From DASVUS01 sp036388675 (GTDB lineage Bacteria; Armatimonadota; Abditibacteriia; Abditibacteriales; Abditibacteriaceae): a stretch of 64,000 nt of DNA. Under the pieces are notes generated by a model. That model saw only the letters and a program-made list of their open reading frames with translations, had not been told where the DNA came from and did not search any database. Of the stretch, positions 54,463 to 63,676 are shown piece by piece (the first letter of the stretch is position 1; the number at the start of each line of letters is the position of its first letter). The position numbers and the translations under genes were made by a program. The stretch spans positions 1-64,000 of the forward strand of contig DASVRI010000014.1 in NCBI GenBank assembly GCA_036388675.1, written 5' to 3'.

Positions 54463-56527
54463 TTACCGAAACACCCGTTGTGCGAAATGATAAAGGTCTT
54501 GCTTCCATACCGAGAAATCGTGTCCGCCCGGCTGCACGTGCCACATGTGCGGCACCTGATGTTCTGTGAGATAGCGGTGAGTGCGCTGACTGACGAACAT
54601 CAAGTCGTCCTTGTCGCCGCACGAAAGCCACAGCAGTTTCAGCTTCTTTGTGGCATTATCGGGCTTCGGGAGCAATTGTTCAGAACTGCGCGTGTTGGGC
54701 GCAGAGGAAAAACCGTCTACCCACGCGAAGGTATCAAGGTTGCCAAGGCCAAAGTTCAGCGCCTGTCCGCCACCCATCGACAGCCCGGCGAGGGCACGGT
54801 TCCGCGCGCCGGTTTGCACCGGGTAGTTCGCTTCCATGAAGGGAATGATGTCTTTCAGCAAGTCGCCCTCGAAAGTTGCAAAGGCCGGAGCGGAAGCGAA
54901 GACGTTGCCGACTGGACGATCATCTCTTTGCGCGCGTCCGTTGGGCAACACGACGATCATCGGCTCCAGTTTTTTCAGCATATAAATTGTCGAGAATGAT
55001 TTCGGGCACGCCGTTGTTCTTCCATTCCCACTCAGCGCCGCCAATACCGTGCAGAAGATACAACACGGGATACTTTTTATCCGGGGGAAAGCTCGGCGGC
55101 GTGTAAATCTGCATCTTGCGCGTGGTGCCGCCGGTGGTGGAAGCGTATTCCAATAGTTTGATCTCGCCGTGCGGTATATTCTCGCGCAGTCCATCGAAAC
55201 CAGGGGGTGCTGGGGCAAACGCCGGCTTATCGTCGGGAGCGAGCACGATGGGTTGCGGCTGGCGTCCTCTATTAGAACGCGCGGGCGGAGCCGTTGCGGG
55301 CGGAGCCGTTGCAGGCGGAGCGTCGGCTACCTGTTGAAAGAGCAGGGGGCGAACTCGCGCAGGCTACGACGCCATGTCTGCCACTCATGCTCGGTGCCAG
55401 GCGATTCGTAATACACAGTGTTGATGCCGGCATTTTTCAGCGCATCGCGGTAGTTCTTCACGCTGTTGTAAAAGCGTTCGCCTTCGGCGGTGCCAATGCT
55501 CAGGAAGAGTACTCGCATTTTCTTGTTGAAGGCATCGGCATCGGCATCAGCCAGCACGCCGCCGTGCGCTGTTTTAGGATCGAAATTGCCGCCGCCAAAG
55601 CCGCCTGCGCCGCTGAATCCCCGATGTGCGAAAACAAATCAGTGTGTCCCAGACCGATGAGGAAACTCTGCATTCCACCCATCGAAAGCCCGGCCATCGC
55701 CCGATGCTCGCGGTCGGCCACAGTGCGGTAGGTAGAGTCAATAAACGGAATGAGGTCTTTAGAAAAAACCTCGTCTAACGTGGCGAACCGACGGCTGAGA
55801 TTGGGCGGAGTCGCGCTGGGCGTGCCCGCCGGGGGCCGCGGCGGTGCCGGCGATTCCCCGGTTTCTCTGCATAGCCTTTCTCCATCACCACGAGCATCGG
55901 TTTGGCTTTTTGGGCGGCAATCAGGTTGTCCATGATAAAGCTCACACGGCCCTGCACCGACCAGCCGCGCTCGTCTTCGCCGCTGCCATGCTGCAAATAC
56001 AGCACAGGATAACGCGCGCTGCCGTTGGTCTCGTAATTGGGCGGCGTGTAAATGAAGAAGCGCCGCCACGCCTGTGTGGTCTTCGAGAAATACCACCGCT
56101 CGCGTACTTCGCCGTGCGGCACGTTTTGCGGCGCATAAAAGGCGCCGTCTGGGTCGGGGATTTCGATGCCGCTGGCTTGCTTGCCCCATCCGTAGAAGGT
56201 TTCGCTGGCCGGATCGTTGACCTGAACGCCATTGATGATCAGCCAGTAGTAGTGAAAGCCGGGCACCTGCGGTTCGGTAGTCACAGTCCAGAAACCTTCA
56301 GCGTCTCGCACGGCGTCGTAGATTTTGCCAAGGTCAAATTGCACTTTCTGGGCGTCCGGGGCCTTGACGCGAAAGCTCACGCGTAAATCAGATCCAATGC
56401 GTGGATATTCGGCTCCGCGCACGTTGGTGGAAGCAGGAGTGGACATGGTTATCTGGGTTCCCACGCCCGCCGCTATAGCGCAAGGCATAGTGAACAGTAG
56501 CAAGCCGAAAAGCAGGGCGTGTTTCAA
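54463..56527 (-). pseudogene. Secreted double CE1-type esterase broken by four frameshifts
   Basis: Start 56527 has a signal peptide (MKHALLFGLLLFTMPCAIAA). Module 1 is an E-set/CBM48-like lead (SDLRVSFRVKAPDAQKVQFD) and an esterase with RRFFIYTPPNYE, LQHGSGEDERGW and AMAGLSMGGMQS. A PPAT-rich linker joins module 2, a second esterase: RKMQIYTPPSFP, LLHGIGGAEWEW, nucleophile Ser in AGLSMGGGQA, and PGGHDFSVWKQDLYHFAQ. Frame changes are needed near 55860, 55620, 55350 and 54985, the last two in homopolymer runs (CCCCC and AAAAAA). Relatives are feruloyl/acetyl-xylan esterases of XynZ/Fae type. Lies 33 bases after the GH51-GH10 gene, so it belonged to that operon. Confidence 0.8.
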
Positions 56528-56560
56528 GGGAAGCGGTCTCCTTCAAGGTGATATTCAAAC

Positions 56561-59500
56561 TTAGGGTGAACTTTGCGCGGCTTTCTGCACCGCGAAGAAA
56601 GCGGGTTTAGCCTTATGCTGACGGTCGAAGAGCAGAGGATGATCGGTGCGGCCTCGAATGGGGAAGCCATCGAGCCACGAGTTGCCGTCATGAGGTCCCC
56701 AGAGGGTGATGCGACCGATGACATCCTTGTAGCGCAGGAACAATTCGAAAGCCTGGCGATAGCGCTCGGCATGCTGCTGCGCCACCTCATCCGGCAAGCC
56801 TTTGGTGTAGGGGTTCATCACCGTGGCTTGTTCCTGTGTCATTGTCTCGCGCGTTGAGATGTCGGCGCCTTGATATCTCGTCGGCAGCACGCCGATGTCG
56901 AGTTCGGTGATCATCACCTTCAAACCCAGCGCCGAGTACTGTTTGATGGATTCTTCGGCTTCGGCCAGTGGCGGGTTCTGGATGCGCCAGTGGCACTGAA
57001 TGCCCACCGCATGAATCGGCACTTTTTGATCGATGAGTTTTTTCAGCAACTCCAGAGCCTTGGAACGCTTGTAGCCGAGTTCGATGTTGTAGTCGTTATA
57101 GACCAGAATCGCGTCAGGGTCGGCTTCATGCGCGGCGCGGAAGGCTTCGGCGATGTAGTCTTCGCCGATGGTACTCAGCCATGGGGAAGGGCGCATTATG
57201 CCGGGGCCGTCGTTAATCGCTTCGTTGACCACATCCCACTGTTTGATGCGGCCTTTGTAGCGTCCCACCACCATTTTGATGTGGTTGCGCAGTCGCTCTA
57301 ACGCCAGTTCCCGGCTTGCGGGTTGGCCATCCAAACCTTGGAAGAACCAGCGGGGCGTCTGACTGTGCCACACCAAAGTGTGACCGACCACCTTCGCACC
57401 GCTTTGCTCGGCCATTTCCACGAGGCGGTCAGCGTCCGCAAAATTGAACTGTCCCTCTCGCGGTTGCAGCGCATCCGGCTTCATAGCGTTTTCTGCCGTG
57501 AGAGCATCGTAGTGGCGCTGAATGAGGGCTATCGTCGCCGGGTCTTGTCCCCGCAACAGATGGGTTCCCACAGCCGTGCCAATGAGAAGCTTGCCCTTGA
57601 AGGCGTCTTTGAGCGGCGGGACATTCTGGATCTGGTTGTTGCCCTGCGACGCAGTCTGCCGTGGTGCAGTCTGCTGGGGTGCGGCCTGCGGGTTGGGAGC
57701 TGGTTGCGTTTGGCTCGTTTGGCTAAGCGGCGCAGGGGATGGCGGCGTCGTGGCAACCGTGGTTCGAACGCCCGACTGAAGGATGGGAGCCTCCAAACGA
57801 AGCATGGTGATGGAGTTCGGCGGGAAGGTATGAGTGAACGAAGGACTGATGCCGCTCACCCGCAGGGTCACAGGCATGATATTCCTTGGTGCGTCTATAG
57901 AGTTGGTTTGATTTGGGTCGGCGGCCATTACGACTGCGGTGGCCATGGGTCTGATCGAGCGCACGCCTTCAAGGTTGATCTTCATCGGCTGCGGCGCCGC
58001 CTGGGGGTTTACATGCTTGATGAAGATTGCGCCTGATTTGCTGTCTTGCGTCACTGAAGTCAGCAGTGGCGCATCCGTCATCGTGGTCTTGAGAATGGAG
58101 TCGCCAACGTTGCGGCTGAACATCTGGAAGGCATAGTAAGAGGGCGAGCCAAAGGAGCGCAGAGCATCGTAACCGATGAGGTTAGGGCGCCACTGCCGCC
58201 CGCCGGGGTTCACGTTTACCAACAACGGAGCATAGCACTGCATCACTACAAGGTCGCTGTTGCGCTCCATTGCCGTCATGAAGGCGGCGTCTCCCAGCGC
58301 GGCTTTCATACTGGGCGTCGGCGGCAGGTTGCGTGAGCGCGCATCCCATGGCACGATCTCCTCGTGGGCCGCCCACTCTCCGACGAAAATCTCCGGGGCC
58401 TTCCGCTCGTATCGCTCGTAGTGGTTCGGGGACATGCGAATGAACTGCTCGGCAGAGCGGTAGTAATGCTCGTCCACCGTGTCAGGCTGGCGACTGTGTA
58501 CTCGCTTGTCAGCGGGCTGTTCGAAGCCGACGCTGGAGACGACTTTAAGACGTGGATATCTGGCCTTGATAGCGTCGTAGAACTGGGCAAAACGCCCATC
58601 GTAACTGCCGGACTTATCAAAGAAGTCTTCGTTGCCGACCTCAACATAGCGAAGCTTAAACGGCGCACGGTGGCCGTCCCTCGCGCGCTGTGCGCCCCAT
58701 TTGCTTGTCACGGGACCAGAGACATATTCGATTTCGTCCAGCGCATCCTGTACATAAGGGACGAGATCTGGGCCCGGCTTCACATACTCGCCGCCTAAAG
58801 AATAGCCGGCATAAACGCCGAGTACTGGCTCCGCGCCCATGTCCTCGCACCAGAGGAGAAATTCCATTAGTCCCATACCATCAGTCGAGCGATAGCCCCA
58901 CGGGCCGGGGTGGCCGGGACGCTGCGTGAGCGGGCCGAGCGTTTTTTTCCAGTCGAAGCGTGTAGCGATGGTGCTGCCCTCAAGGTAGTTACCGCCGGGA
59001 AAGCGCAGGAACTTGGGCTTCATGTCCACCAGCATCTGCATGAGATCTGGCCGCAACCCGTTCGCGCGATTCTTCCACGTTGGAGGAAAAAGAGAAACGA
59101 GGTTGAACCATGCCGTGCCGGGACGATCCATGGTCAGGGCAAAGCGCGCCTTTGTTGTCGGCGTGACGTTGCCTGTGCGAAGTGTGACAGTGTAGAGTCG
59201 CCAATCGGACGTGAGTCGTCGCACCATGCTTCGCGCATAGACGATGGCACCGTCCTCACTTGTAATGGCGATGGTGAGCGGGCCAGAGAAACTCGACGCG
59301 GCCTTTGCGTAGAACGGGGCGCGGTAGAGCGTGTTGCGTTTGACGGGAATACCCCAATAACCGCCATTGGCCACCCCAGCAGGTGCAGTGTGGGAGGCTG
59401 CGGTGATGTCGAGCCGCAGACTGATCGGCAGGTTGGCATTCAGCGGTTGCACCCGGTCGAGCGCAATGGTGGCGGAGGAGCCGTTTCCTTGTATGGCAGT

Positions 59501-59791
59501 CCAATGCACGGGCGTCTGCGCATGATCCAGAAAGGTGCGGTTGCGCACGAGTTCGGCATAGAGGCCGCCGTCGTAGGAGAAGTTGATCTCCTCAGTCATG
59601 AGACCATAGTGCAATGGGCTAACTTTGGCGATGGGTTGGCCTGCCTCGATGGTGAGAGTGGGGTTCTGCGCGAGCACAGGGGCGAGCGATGTCACCAGAA
59701 GCAGTGGAATTACAGCCAGCAGGGTCAACAACGAAGCCGAAAACGATCTGTTCTTACTATTCTTGAGCAACATGCGATAAAGTCGAACCAT
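56561..59791 (-). CDS. Secreted GH51 alpha-L-arabinofuranosidase fused to GH10 xylanase
   Basis: 1,076 residues from ATG 59791 (AAAGGG upstream); the frame is open into the lacI-type gene, so an earlier start is unlikely. Signal peptide to about 40 (LLAVIPLLLVTSLAPVLA-Q). GH51 part about 45-690: LRFPGGNYLEG, acid/base E388 in YVEVGNEDFF, nucleophile E472 in FVGEWAAHEE. A Pro/Gln-rich linker (about 690-740, PQAAPQQTAPRQTAS) leads to GH10 (about 745-1076): HTLVWHSQTPRWFF, acid/base E857 in WDVVNEAI, nucleophile E963 in ITELDIG. It removes arabinose side chains and cuts the backbone. Preceded by the LacI regulator. Confidence 0.95.
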   Translation of the reverse strand: MVRLYRMLLKNSKNRSFSASLLTLLAVIPLLLVTSLAPVLAQNPTLTIEAGQPIAKVSPLHYGLMTEEINFSYDGGLYAELVRNRTFLDHAQTPVHWTAIQGNGSSATIALDRVQPLNANLPISLRLDITAASHTAPAGVANGGYWGIPVKRNTLYRAPFYAKAASSFSGPLTIAITSEDGAIVYARSMVRRLTSDWRLYTVTLRTGNVTPTTKARFALTMDRPGTAWFNLVSLFPPTWKNRANGLRPDLMQMLVDMKPKFLRFPGGNYLEGSTIATRFDWKKTLGPLTQRPGHPGPWGYRSTDGMGLMEFLLWCEDMGAEPVLGVYAGYSLGGEYVKPGPDLVPYVQDALDEIEYVSGPVTSKWGAQRARDGHRAPFKLRYVEVGNEDFFDKSGSYDGRFAQFYDAIKARYPRLKVVSSVGFEQPADKRVHSRQPDTVDEHYYRSAEQFIRMSPNHYERYERKAPEIFVGEWAAHEEIVPWDARSRNLPPTPSMKAALGDAAFMTAMERNSDLVVMQCYAPLLVNVNPGGRQWRPNLIGYDALRSFGSPSYYAFQMFSRNVGDSILKTTMTDAPLLTSVTQDSKSGAIFIKHVNPQAAPQPMKINLEGVRSIRPMATAVVMAADPNQTNSIDAPRNIMPVTLRVSGISPSFTHTFPPNSITMLRLEAPILQSGVRTTVATTPPSPAPLSQTSQTQPAPNPQAAPQQTAPRQTASQGNNQIQNVPPLKDAFKGKLLIGTAVGTHLLRGQDPATIALIQRHYDALTAENAMKPDALQPREGQFNFADADRLVEMAEQSGAKVVGHTLVWHSQTPRWFFQGLDGQPASRELALERLRNHIKMVVGRYKGRIKQWDVVNEAINDGPGIMRPSPWLSTIGEDYIAEAFRAAHEADPDAILVYNDYNIELGYKRSKALELLKKLIDQKVPIHAVGIQCHWRIQNPPLAEAEESIKQYSALGLKVMITELDIGVLPTRYQGADISTRETMTQEQATVMNPYTKGLPDEVAQQHAERYRQAFELFLRYKDVIGRITLWGPHDGNSWLDGFPIRGRTDHPLLFDRQHKAKPAFFAVQKAAQSSP

Positions 59792-59855
59792 AAAAAACCC
59801 TTTAACCTTTTCATTCATACAGTCAGCGAGAAGTGCTCCTGGCAGGCAGCACTCG

Positions 59856-60932
59856 TTAGTGAGGAACCGGGCCGCTGGAGGCCCGTGCGATAAACGTAGT
59901 GGGCACCAGATGAGTGGTCGGCGCCGGGTCAAAGGCTTCATCCATGCGTTGCGCTAGGCTCTGAACGGCCAGGCGCCCAATACTTTCTAAGGGCGTCCGG
60001 ACTGTAGACAACGGTGGCTCGAACAGGCGAGCGGCGCTGATGTCGGAAAAGCCCACGACCGAAATATCCTCAGGTACACGCAAGCCTTGGCGCCGGCACT
60101 GCTGGATAGCAAAGATGGCTGTTTCATCGCGCCAGCAGAAAATTGCGGTAGGCCGTCCCGCCGGGTGAGAGAGCAGAGCATCCGTTGCGGCGCGCGCCGA
60201 CGAATCATCAAGTGCCGATTCTGCCGTGTGCCCGAAGACCATGGTGGTATCCTGGGTCACGTAACCTTCTGGCAACTCCAACTCGCGCTCAACCATCGCC
60301 CTGCGAAACAAGTCTTCGCGCGCCGTTCCGATGTCGCCCGTGTTCTCCGGTGTCGGATAGAGTCGGGGAAAGCCGCTGCCAATGAACCCGATCTTGCGAT
60401 GGCCCAATTGCGTGAGATGCTCCAGGACGTTTCCAATGCCGGGAGCATCATCCGAGGTAATGCGCGTGCCAAAGGGTTGTAGAATGCCTTCATCCACAGT
60501 CACGACGGGAATACGAGCGAGATTGGCTTCCTCGAAAAGCAGATGCTTGTCCCCAGCAACGCGCGCAACCAAACCGCTTAGTCGTAACTCCGTGCATTGG
60601 CGCACGCGCTCGGCGAGGGTGTGCCCGCTGACTGAGAGGAGCTTAAGTGTAAAGCCAAGTTCCTCGGCGGCTTCGAGAGCACCCACCATGATCTTCCAGT
60701 AAGGTTCATAGCGCGGCTCATCCACGAGGTAGCCAATCATGCCTGTTCTGCCCAGCGCCACGGCACGTGCGAGTTGATTGCGACGGTAACCTAATTCCTC
60801 CGCCGCCTGCAGAATACGCTGGCGTGTTTCCACCGCGAGGCGCACGTTTTCCAATGAACCGCCATTAAGCACCGCAGAGACCGCTGTACGCGAAACGCCG
60901 GCCTTAAAGGCAATATCCGACATTGTAACCAT
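59856..60932 (-). CDS. LacI-family transcriptional regulator of the xylan locus
   Basis: 358 residues from ATG 60932. N-terminal lac-type HTH: MSDIAFKAGVSRTAVSAVLNG, hinge RQRILQAAEELGYRRNQLARAV. The periplasmic-binding-like core includes GMIGYLVDEPRYEPYWKIMVGALEAAEELG, GFIGSGFPRLYPTPENTGDIGTARED and TAIFCWRDETAIFAIQQCRRQGLRVPEDISVVGF. The ORF is open 83 codons upstream without HTH, so the start is at or next to 60932 (MVTMSDI; ATG 60923 also possible). Its gene is followed after 64 bases by the GH51-GH10 gene. Likely senses a xylo- or arabino-oligosaccharide. Confidence 0.93.
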   Translation of the reverse strand: MVTMSDIAFKAGVSRTAVSAVLNGGSLENVRLAVETRQRILQAAEELGYRRNQLARAVALGRTGMIGYLVDEPRYEPYWKIMVGALEAAEELGFTLKLLSVSGHTLAERVRQCTELRLSGLVARVAGDKHLLFEEANLARIPVVTVDEGILQPFGTRITSDDAPGIGNVLEHLTQLGHRKIGFIGSGFPRLYPTPENTGDIGTAREDLFRRAMVERELELPEGYVTQDTTMVFGHTAESALDDSSARAATDALLSHPAGRPTAIFCWRDETAIFAIQQCRRQGLRVPEDISVVGFSDISAARLFEPPLSTVRTPLESIGRLAVQSLAQRMDEAFDPAPTTHLVPTTFIARASSGPVPH

Positions 60933-60938
60933 AACAGT

Positions 60939-60958
60939 TTGATAACACGGGTAATCAA
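60939..60958. promoter_or_regulatory. Candidate LacI-type operator
   Basis: TTGATAACACGGGTAATCAA, an imperfect palindrome (8 of 10 positions paired) with a central C-G step, typical of LacI-family operators. It lies 6 bases upstream of the start of the LacI gene, fitting autoregulation. No second copy was found in the short gap before the GH51-GH10 gene. Confidence 0.5.
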
Positions 60959-61027
60959 CTGAATATATGAGATTTTTGAGAAGTCTGCAAGGAGCAGAAG
61001 CAAATGTTGTTGCATGGAACGAGAGTA

Positions 61028-61262
61028 CTATGATGGTTCTATGCCCATATCCGCCCAGAGGGCACCTGGCGGTAGGTAGCCTAGACTTGAATGTGGGCGC
61101 CAGGTATTGGAGCCCATACGCCAGTTCTCGATCAGTTCTCGGGCTTCTTTGAGCGACGAGAACCATTCCTAACAGAGGCACTTGTCACGAAAGCGGCTAT
61201 GGAACGATTTGATCGAGCCATTCTGCGACAGCGGATGTGCAACAAAATGCTGTTTCGGCACC
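61028..61262 (-). pseudogene. IS3-family transposase C-terminal fragment
   Basis: Minus-strand frame reads KQHFVAHPLSQNGSIKSFHS, RFRDKCLC, an in-frame TAG, then EWFSSLKEARELIENWRMGS and RPHSSLGYLPPGALWADMG. This is the end of an IS3-group OrfB integrase core. The usual NGxxESF catalytic Glu is Lys here, and a stop interrupts it, so it is inactive. The rest of the IS and its ends are not recognisable. It abuts the regulatory region of the LacI gene and may mark the acquisition boundary of the xylan locus. Confidence 0.85.
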
Positions 61263-61456
61263 TATATAAGGTGGTAGTCTCTCTGGGGTTGAACTGGCAA
61301 AAGCAACCATTGCCAAGCCAGTCTCGGCACCTTGGCTCAGCACCTTGACGTAGCCTCTGGCCTGGATAAGAATAACAGCTTGGTTTGCTACAAATGAGGG
61401 TAGTCCAGCCCCAACTTCACGCGTGAATGTAGTTGACTTGGAGCAATTTGTGGCGC

Positions 61457-61705
61457 TTAGATCGCACTCAAGAGGTCAGGGTCGAATTTCTTCAGCCTCC
61501 CTGGCCTGTGCTCTATTTCAAGATCTACATTTCTGCCTGCCTTCGTGATTAAGGCAACCACATTCATATACTCCACCTGAAATACGGGTAGGAGAGAGGC
61601 GGGTATCAACCAAGGCTGCTTCCGTCCATGCTTTAAGGCGGAGAATTCTTCGGACACGCACAGTATCTGATACGAATTGCGCGCATGGTGTGGCTCCGGG
61701 TTCAT
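61457..61705 (-). CDS. Hypothetical 82-residue protein
   Basis: Open frame with moderately coding-like composition (FQVEYMNVVALITKAGRN, then EIEHRPGRLKKFDPDLLSA). No ribosome site near the first ATG and no recognised family. May be real, or a relic next to the IS3 fragment. Confidence 0.3.
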   Translation of the reverse strand: MNPEPHHARNSYQILCVSEEFSALKHGRKQPWLIPASLLPVFQVEYMNVVALITKAGRNVDLEIEHRPGRLKKFDPDLLSAI

Positions 61706-62032
61706 GAATCAGGGGTTCTACCTTGAGGTGTGGAGGGTTACCACATATACGTGTTCAATGCCTAAGCTGATCTAAAAGAGGTTTTTAACTTTGGAATAAT
61801 ACTTTCCACAAAGAAGTGCAATTTATAGACAATTGGTTTGTAAGTGCGATGGTCCGGGGTATACATCGAGAGTCGAGGGATAGATGGTGTGTGAAAGAAG
61901 TTTTCTTTCAGTCCGTCTTTCTTTGCAGGGGCTGTATCACACTGCCGTTGTCCCGATCTACTCGCCACCCCTTGCCGGGTGCATCCCAATAAAAATGAGA
62001 AACGCTAGAACGGGTTCCTGGACAACTCAACG
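61706..62032. other. Intergenic region upstream of the serine hydrolase
   Basis: No coding sequence recognised. Nothing notable beyond A/T-rich stretches near 61770-61850 that could hold a promoter. Confidence 0.4.
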
Positions 62033-63505
62033 ATGTCACTGACACCAAAGCCACTTTTGCGGAGCACGCCGGAAGCGCAGGGCATTCCTTCTTGTGCCTT
62101 GATCGCCTTTATCAATGCAGCCCAGAGCCGTGCAATGGAGCTGCACAGTTTGATGTTGCTGCGCCACGGCCATGTGGTGGCGCACGGATGGTGGTCACCT
62201 TATGCTGCGCAGCACCCCCATATGCTCTACTCACTGAGCAAAAGCTTCGCGGCGACAGCCGCCGGGTTAGCCATTGCTGAGGGGCACTTCTCTCTAGATG
62301 ATCCGGTTCTCTCTTTTTTTCCGGATGATGCTCCGCAGAGCGTAGATGAGAACCTCGCTAAGCTTTGTGTGCGACATTTGCTGTCGATGTCGACCGGGCA
62401 TGATGAAGACACCACCCGCTTCCTGCGAGACGACACAGACGGCAACTGGGTAAGAGCTTTTTTGGCACGTCCGGTCGAGCATGAACCAGGAACTCACTTC
62501 GTCTACAACAGCGGGGCTACCTACATGGTGTCGGCAATCGTGCAGAAGGTGACCGGCACCCCGATCTTGAACTTTCTGCAGCCGCGTCTCTTTGAGCCAC
62601 TGGGCATCATCGGAGCCACGTGGGAAAGCTGTCCGCGTGAAATCAACATGGGCGGTTGGGGTTTGAGCTTGAAGACGGAAGATATCGCTCGCTTCGGTCA
62701 GTTGTACCTGCAAAAGGGCATGTGGGATGGTGTGCGTTTACTACCAGAAAGTTGGGTCGACGAGGCAACCACGCGCCAGGTGTCGAACGGGACGCATGCG
62801 GAAAGTGATTGGGAGCAAGGTTATGGCTACCAGTTCTGGTGCTGCCGACATAATGCATATCGCGGCGATGGAGCTTTCGGCCAGTTCTGCATAGTCATGC
62901 CGGAGCAAGATCTGGTGTTGGCCATCACCAGCAATGTAGGAGATATGCAGGCGCTGCTGAATCTCGTCTGGGAACATCTTCTGCCATCTCTAAGTCCCAC
63001 TGCGTTAACCGAAGACCACTCTGCACAGGAACAACTTCGCCACAAGTCAGCCCATTTGGCTATTGCCACACCACAGGGACAGCATACGTCTTCTACGGCG
63101 TCCCAAGTCTCCGGACGGACTTACAACTTTGCTGAGAACGGCCTCGGGTTGACAGCAATCAGCTTTGAATTCGGGCGGGAAGAGCCGATTCTCACAGTGC
63201 ACGATACTCACGGGACACATCACCTGATTTGCGGTTACGGAGAGTGGCAGCATGGCAAGACTAAGTTCCTTCTCCGTCGCGTTTGGCCGGTAATTGTGCC
63301 TCAGGAGCAGTGGAAAGTGGCGACGAATGGGGCTTGGACTGCTACAGACACCTTTGTGGTGAAGCTGTGCTTTTATGAAACTCCGTTTTCTCCAACGCTG
63401 ACATGTCGCTTCGTTGACAACAATCGCTTGCTCGTCGATGTGTGTGGCAGTGTCGGCTTCGGCCCGGCCGAGTGGCCACAGTTGGAAGGGTTTTCTGCCG
63501 TCTAG
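62033..63505 (+). CDS. Serine hydrolase of the beta-lactamase class C/esterase EstB family
   Basis: 490 residues, no signal peptide. SxxK nucleophile motif S67-L-S-K70 (HMLYSLSKSFAATA), DDPVLSFFPDD, Tyr158 in HFVYNSGATYMV (second catalytic motif), and GWGLSLKTEDIARFGQLYLQKG. About 140 residues of extra beta-rich C-terminus (from about 360). Family covers D-aminopeptidases, esterases and penicillin-binding-like proteins; true beta-lactamase activity is unlikely without export. Substrate unknown. Monocistronic. Confidence 0.88.
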   Translation: MSLTPKPLLRSTPEAQGIPSCALIAFINAAQSRAMELHSLMLLRHGHVVAHGWWSPYAAQHPHMLYSLSKSFAATAAGLAIAEGHFSLDDPVLSFFPDDAPQSVDENLAKLCVRHLLSMSTGHDEDTTRFLRDDTDGNWVRAFLARPVEHEPGTHFVYNSGATYMVSAIVQKVTGTPILNFLQPRLFEPLGIIGATWESCPREINMGGWGLSLKTEDIARFGQLYLQKGMWDGVRLLPESWVDEATTRQVSNGTHAESDWEQGYGYQFWCCRHNAYRGDGAFGQFCIVMPEQDLVLAITSNVGDMQALLNLVWEHLLPSLSPTALTEDHSAQEQLRHKSAHLAIATPQGQHTSSTASQVSGRTYNFAENGLGLTAISFEFGREEPILTVHDTHGTHHLICGYGEWQHGKTKFLLRRVWPVIVPQEQWKVATNGAWTATDTFVVKLCFYETPFSPTLTCRFVDNNRLLVDVCGSVGFGPAEWPQLEGFSAV

Positions 63506-63549
63506 AGAATACATCCCGTAGAATCCTGGAGAACTGAGCTTGTTCTTGC

Positions 63550-63676
63550 CAGGGCTTACGCAGCAGGCTTGCAAATGCAGGGCAATGTAGGGGCGTAGCA
63601 TGCTACGACCAGAGCGCAACGTCGAGGACGTAGCACGCCACGTCCCTACGACGACCGGCTTCCCGCGTAAGTCCTG
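63550..63676. repeat. MITE-like element A5
   Basis: Starts CAGGGCTTACGCAGCAGGCT and ends GCGTAAGTCCTG (63665-63676). Contains GTAGGGGCGTAGCATGCTACG and, on the other side, CGTAGCACGCCACGTCCCTACG: two palindromic cores back to back. Longest A-type copy. 63677-64000 shows no gene; GAGTACTC at 63958-63965 is the last in the window. Confidence 0.88.

Noticed and set aside
59792..59941. Extended N-terminus of the GH51-GH10 protein
   Set aside because: It overlaps the end of the LacI gene and would place the signal peptide internally.
60933..61181. 83-codon N-terminal extension of the LacI-family protein
   Set aside because: It runs out of frame through the IS3 transposase remnant and precedes the HTH, which is always at the N-terminus.
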